Shown here in pieces: positions 61,384 through 64,000 of a stretch of 64,000 nt of DNA; the stretch's first letter is position 1, and each line of letters starts with the position of its first letter. The stretch is from Pollutimonas sp963712655 (GTDB taxonomy: Bacteria > Pseudomonadota > Gammaproteobacteria > Burkholderiales > Burkholderiaceae_B): contig CAVQIT010000008.1 in assembly GCA_963712655.1 (NCBI GenBank), positions 1,116,001 through 1,180,000 on the forward strand, read 5' to 3'. A program made the translations under genes and the position numbers. A model generated the notes under the pieces. It was not told the DNA's origin, did not search any database, and was given only the letters and a program-made list of their open reading frames with translations.

Positions 61384-61732
61384 GCTTTAAAATCCCTGTG
61401 CATTGCAATTGGAAGCTTGATTACGTACACAGAACGTAAGTCAGCATCCTGCTAGACCTTGTCACGAAAGAATATTCAGGCCGAACCTGTTGTGGCAATG
61501 AGTGGAATGAACAGGTATAAGATGCAACGCTTTATAAGTTACCCGTTTTATTCCCCCAAAGGCGCGACATTGTAACATTGCACTAGATTTTGCTAATGCA
61601 TGGAAGCCGCATTTGGGCCTTCACCGGGATGGTTGTTTTTTATGAAACACAAAACGCTACAAATCAGGCCTCCTTGCAGATGGAAAAATGCATCACGCCG
61701 AGGATTGGATATCACTTTCTGGGTGAAAGCGC
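61384..61732. other. Divergent regulatory gap between rfbB and the glycosyltransferase gene
   Basis: No coding frame is seen. The 349-bp stretch must hold the promoters of the rfb operon (leftward) and of the family 2 glycosyltransferase (rightward). AT-rich boxes such as TTTATAAG (about 61530) occur, but no convincing consensus pair or JUMPstart-like element was found. Confidence 0.5.
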
Positions 61733-62596
61733 ATGCCAGTATCTATTAAAGTGGCAATAAGCGGGCCTCTCGTTGAAATTCTAATGGCTACCTACAATGG
61801 CGATGCTTTTTTGGCTGCGCAGATCGACTCCATTCTGGCCCAAAGCTACCCCAACTGGAGGCTGGTCATCCATGATGATGGGTCAAGCGACTCTACCGTC
61901 AAGCTTGTAGGCGACTATGTGGCGCGTTTCCCCGAGCGCATCGTTATGCTGGATGATGGGGTGGTGTGCGGCGGGGCAAAGAACAATTTTGCCCACCTTA
62001 TGGCGCACGCCTCCGCGGACTACATTATGTTTGCCGACCAGGACGATGTGTGGCTGCCCGGAAAAATCAAGGATTCTTTGGTCCTGTTGCTGAAGGACGA
62101 GGCGACGCAGGGCAAGCAGGCGCCTTTGGCTGTCTTTACCGACCTTGCCGTAGTGGATGAGCAACTGAATAGTATTGCGCCATCGTTTTGGGCCTTCCAG
62201 AATCTGAGGCCTGGGCAACTGGCTTGCTCTATTCACAATTTGGCGGTTCGCAATTGTATAACCGGGTGTACCCTGCTTATGAATCGGTCGGCCCTTGCCG
62301 TCTGTGTCCCTATTTTGCCTGTGGCGGTCATGCATGATTGGTGGTGTGGCCTGAAAATTCTGCAGGCAGGGGGCAAGTTGATACCCTTGAATGTTCCCAC
62401 GGTTCTGTACAGGCAGCATGAGGACAATGCGGTAGGCGCCACACAGTGGACGCCGATGGCGGTTCTTCAAAAAGTATTGCGCTTTCGCCAGCATCGCAAG
62501 GATTTGATGGCGAACTATGCGATGGCCAGGTATTTTCTTTGCTATGGCAATTTTTTCTCTTTTTGTATAAAAAAAATCGTCGTGATGATTCGTTAA
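61733..62596 (+). CDS. Family 2 glycosyltransferase, rhamnosyltransferase-like
   Basis: A 287-residue GT-A enzyme. EILMATYNGDAFLAAQIDSI and VIHDDGSSDSTVKL bind the nucleotide sugar, MFADQDDVWLPGKI carries the DxD-type metal site, and AVMHDWWCGLKIL is the late acceptor motif of dTDP-rhamnose-using enzymes (RfbF/WbbL-like). It probably adds rhamnose to a lipid-linked acceptor at the inner membrane face. Co-oriented with the initiating transferase 74 bp on. GGTGAAAG precedes the ATG. Confidence 0.9.
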   Translation: MPVSIKVAISGPLVEILMATYNGDAFLAAQIDSILAQSYPNWRLVIHDDGSSDSTVKLVGDYVARFPERIVMLDDGVVCGGAKNNFAHLMAHASADYIMFADQDDVWLPGKIKDSLVLLLKDEATQGKQAPLAVFTDLAVVDEQLNSIAPSFWAFQNLRPGQLACSIHNLAVRNCITGCTLLMNRSALAVCVPILPVAVMHDWWCGLKILQAGGKLIPLNVPTVLYRQHEDNAVGATQWTPMAVLQKVLRFRQHRKDLMANYAMARYFLCYGNFFSFCIKKIVVMIR

Positions 62597-62670
62597 GCGG
62601 TTTGCATAGGGGGCGGTCAGGAAGGGGCGTCGGGAATCGCTTTGACACCGGCTACAATCTTTTTCTCGTT

Positions 62671-64000
62671 ATGCTGGATTTTTTTCGGTTATATAAGCCG
62701 CAACCCATGAAGCCTAGCTCGCATTCCCCTCCCATGTTGGCAGAACGTTACCCGCTTGCGTTTTTGGCGGCGGTGGCCGAATTCCTGTTGATTATTTCCG
62801 GCAGCTATATCGCCCATTACTTGCGTTTTGGCGATTGGTTCATGGTGGATCACTACCTGGCCGCCACGTTTATCGTGGCTCTGATGGTGGTGCTGTGCCA
62901 GGTATTGCTGGGCAATTATCTGTCGTGGCGCGGCCGGTATTTTTTCCGGCAGTTGGGGCGTGTCTATACCGCCTGGCTGCTGGCCTTGGCCATTGTTACC
63001 AGCCTGGCGGTGTTCCTTAAGGTTTCCGACGCCTATTCCCGCATTTGGCTCGCCAGCACCCTGGCTGCTGCCGTTGTGCTGATCACCGTGTTTCGTTTGG
63101 CTATTTTTCTTGTGCTGCGCAGGATACGAAGCCGAGGGCGCAATCTTAAGCAAGCCCTGATTGTCGAGGCGGGCGCGTCCGCCCATGCCTTGAAGTCCAG
63201 GCAGGCCGAGTTGTCGGAGCATGGTTATCAGATCGCCAGGATATTGCCGCTGGAAAACAATCAGGCCTGGCTGCATCGGCTGGTTTCCGAAGTGATCGAG
63301 GCGGGTGTGCACGAGGTTTGGCTGTGTCTGCCTTTGCATGAGGGCGAATCCATCAAGACGATATTGCATGCCTTGCGCCACCAGACGGTGGATATCCGCT
63401 ATTTGCCGGACTTGGGCGATTTGCCCTTGCTGAATCACCGGGTCAGCGAGATTGCCGGGCTTTATGCGCTGGATATCAGCCGCAGTCCCATGGAGGGGCC
63501 GGCTCGGCTGGTCAAGCGCCTGGAGGATCTGGTTCTAGGCTTGTTGATCTTCCTGGTGATGCTGCCTGTCTGCGTGGTGATTGCCATTGCCATCAAATGC
63601 TCGTCCTCGGGCCCGGTGATATTCAAGCAATACCGCACGGGAATAAATGGCCGGCGCTTCAAGGTGTATAAGTTCCGCTCCATGGAGGTGCATGACGAGG
63701 GCTCGGGCGGTGTTACGCAGGCCCATTACGGCGACCCTCGCATTACCCGGCTGGGGGCGTTTTTGCGCCGCACTAGCCTGGACGAGCTTCCGCAGTTCTA
63801 CAACGTGCTGCAGGGCCGCATGTCTATTGTCGGCCCCAGGCCGCATGCGCTGGCGCATAACGACTATTATAAAAACCAGGTCGAGTCCTACATGCAGCGG
63901 CACAAGGTGAAGCCGGGCATAACCGGCTGGGCGCAAGTCAATGGCTACCGAGGCGAAACCGACGAGCTGATCAAAATGGAAAAGCGCGTGGAGCACGACC
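62671..64000 (+). CDS. Undecaprenyl-phosphate sugar-1-phosphate transferase (WbaP/WcaJ-like), 3' end beyond window
   Basis: 443 codons are visible with no stop. Residues to about 145 form four membrane helices, then a CoA-binding-like region follows (LKQALIVEAGASAHALKSRQ), and from about 285 the bacterial sugar transferase domain: IFKQYRTGINGRRFKVYKFR, ITRLGAFLRRTSLDELPQFY, MSIVGPRPHA and KPGITGWAQVNGYRGET. It starts O-antigen or exopolysaccharide repeat synthesis by putting hexose-1-phosphate on undecaprenyl phosphate. The ATG at 62671 gives the N-terminal extension; ATG 62707 is also possible. Confidence 0.92.
   Translation, partial: MLDFFRLYKPQPMKPSSHSPPMLAERYPLAFLAAVAEFLLIISGSYIAHYLRFGDWFMVDHYLAATFIVALMVVLCQVLLGNYLSWRGRYFFRQLGRVYTAWLLALAIVTSLAVFLKVSDAYSRIWLASTLAAAVVLITVFRLAIFLVLRRIRSRGRNLKQALIVEAGASAHALKSRQAELSEHGYQIARILPLENNQAWLHRLVSEVIEAGVHEVWLCLPLHEGESIKTILHALRHQTVDIRYLPDLGDLPLLNHRVSEIAGLYALDISRSPMEGPARLVKRLEDLVLGLLIFLVMLPVCVVIAIAIKCSSSGPVIFKQYRTGINGRRFKVYKFRSMEVHDEGSGGVTQAHYGDPRITRLGAFLRRTSLDELPQFYNVLQGRMSIVGPRPHALAHNDYYKNQVESYMQRHKVKPGITGWAQVNGYRGETDELIKMEKRVEHD

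Noticed and set aside
61384..61732. JUMPstart/ops element in front of the polysaccharide genes
   Set aside because: No GGCGGTAG-type core was found on either strand.
62642..62658. TTGACA followed by TACAAT before the initiating transferase
   Set aside because: The spacing is only 5 nt, so it cannot be a sigma-70 promoter.
62689..63438. 249-residue minus-strand open frame at the right end
   Set aside because: It is antisense to the clear sugar-phosphate transferase frame that stays open from 62671 to the window end.

Overview
The window looks like a chromosomal stretch of a betaproteobacterium of the Alcaligenaceae (Bordetella, Achromobacter or Pusillimonas type). The reasons are two orphan Bug/TctC-type periplasmic receptors next to catabolic enzymes, an intracellular-type PHB depolymerase behind a ribbon-helix-helix regulator, and GC-rich codon use in the core genes. 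No species can be named from the sequence alone.

Positions 1-12.2 kb hold metabolism with small toxin-antitoxin (TA) genes between: an old yellow enzyme, a regulator plus PHB depolymerase pair with a palindromic operator, a HigBA pair, an orphan Phd-type antitoxin whose PIN toxin is a frameshifted stub, then a divergent catabolic block (IclR regulator, octopine-dehydrogenase-like enzyme, two Bug receptors, amidohydrolase, FAD-dependent amine oxidoreductase), a DUF1090 protein and a VOC protein.

Positions 12.2-33 kb are an accessory island rich in TA and defence-like genes: Xre-RES, a class II Fic protein with a small downstream partner, an AadA-like aminoglycoside adenylyltransferase, a motif-degenerate ABC ATPase, two Rpn-family nuclease genes plus two fragments, a GGDEF protein, two HipBA systems in tandem, an IS3 remnant, a stand-alone RelA/SpoT synthetase, a two-gene unit of a membrane protein plus a stand-alone GT51 transglycosylase, and an HExxH peptidase. 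The striking structural feature is that the 3' end of a flippase-like membrane protein gene (intact at 32786-33709) recurs in the same orientation at about 29.6, 26.2, 24.75 and, weakly, 12.54 kb. The copies bracket separate gene cargoes like successive cassettes.

Positions 33-64 kb are a large envelope polysaccharide locus, nearly all on the minus strand. Its first part (33.7-41.7 kb, GC-rich) holds GtrA, an FAD oxidoreductase, an epimerase broken by two frameshifts, a polytopic membrane protein, and DprE2, DprE1 and UbiA-HAD homologues that point to a polyprenyl-linked D-arabinofuranose donor. The second part (41.9-58 kb, AT-rich) holds two GT-C-like membrane proteins with a shared C-terminal domain, an acyltransferase, a phage-holin-like relic, three methyltransferases, a WbsX/RgpF-like protein, a capsule-type transferase, an unusual cytidylyltransferase-RraA fusion, and a Wzm/Wzt ABC exporter whose ATPase has a C-terminal extension. 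Then come rfbCADB for dTDP-L-rhamnose, a divergent family 2 glycosyltransferase, and a WbaP/WcaJ-type initiating sugar-phosphate transferase that runs off the window. Together they suggest a rhamnose-containing O-antigen or capsule exported by an ABC transporter, with arabinofuranose and methyl or acyl decorations.

No rRNA, tRNA or CRISPR array was seen.
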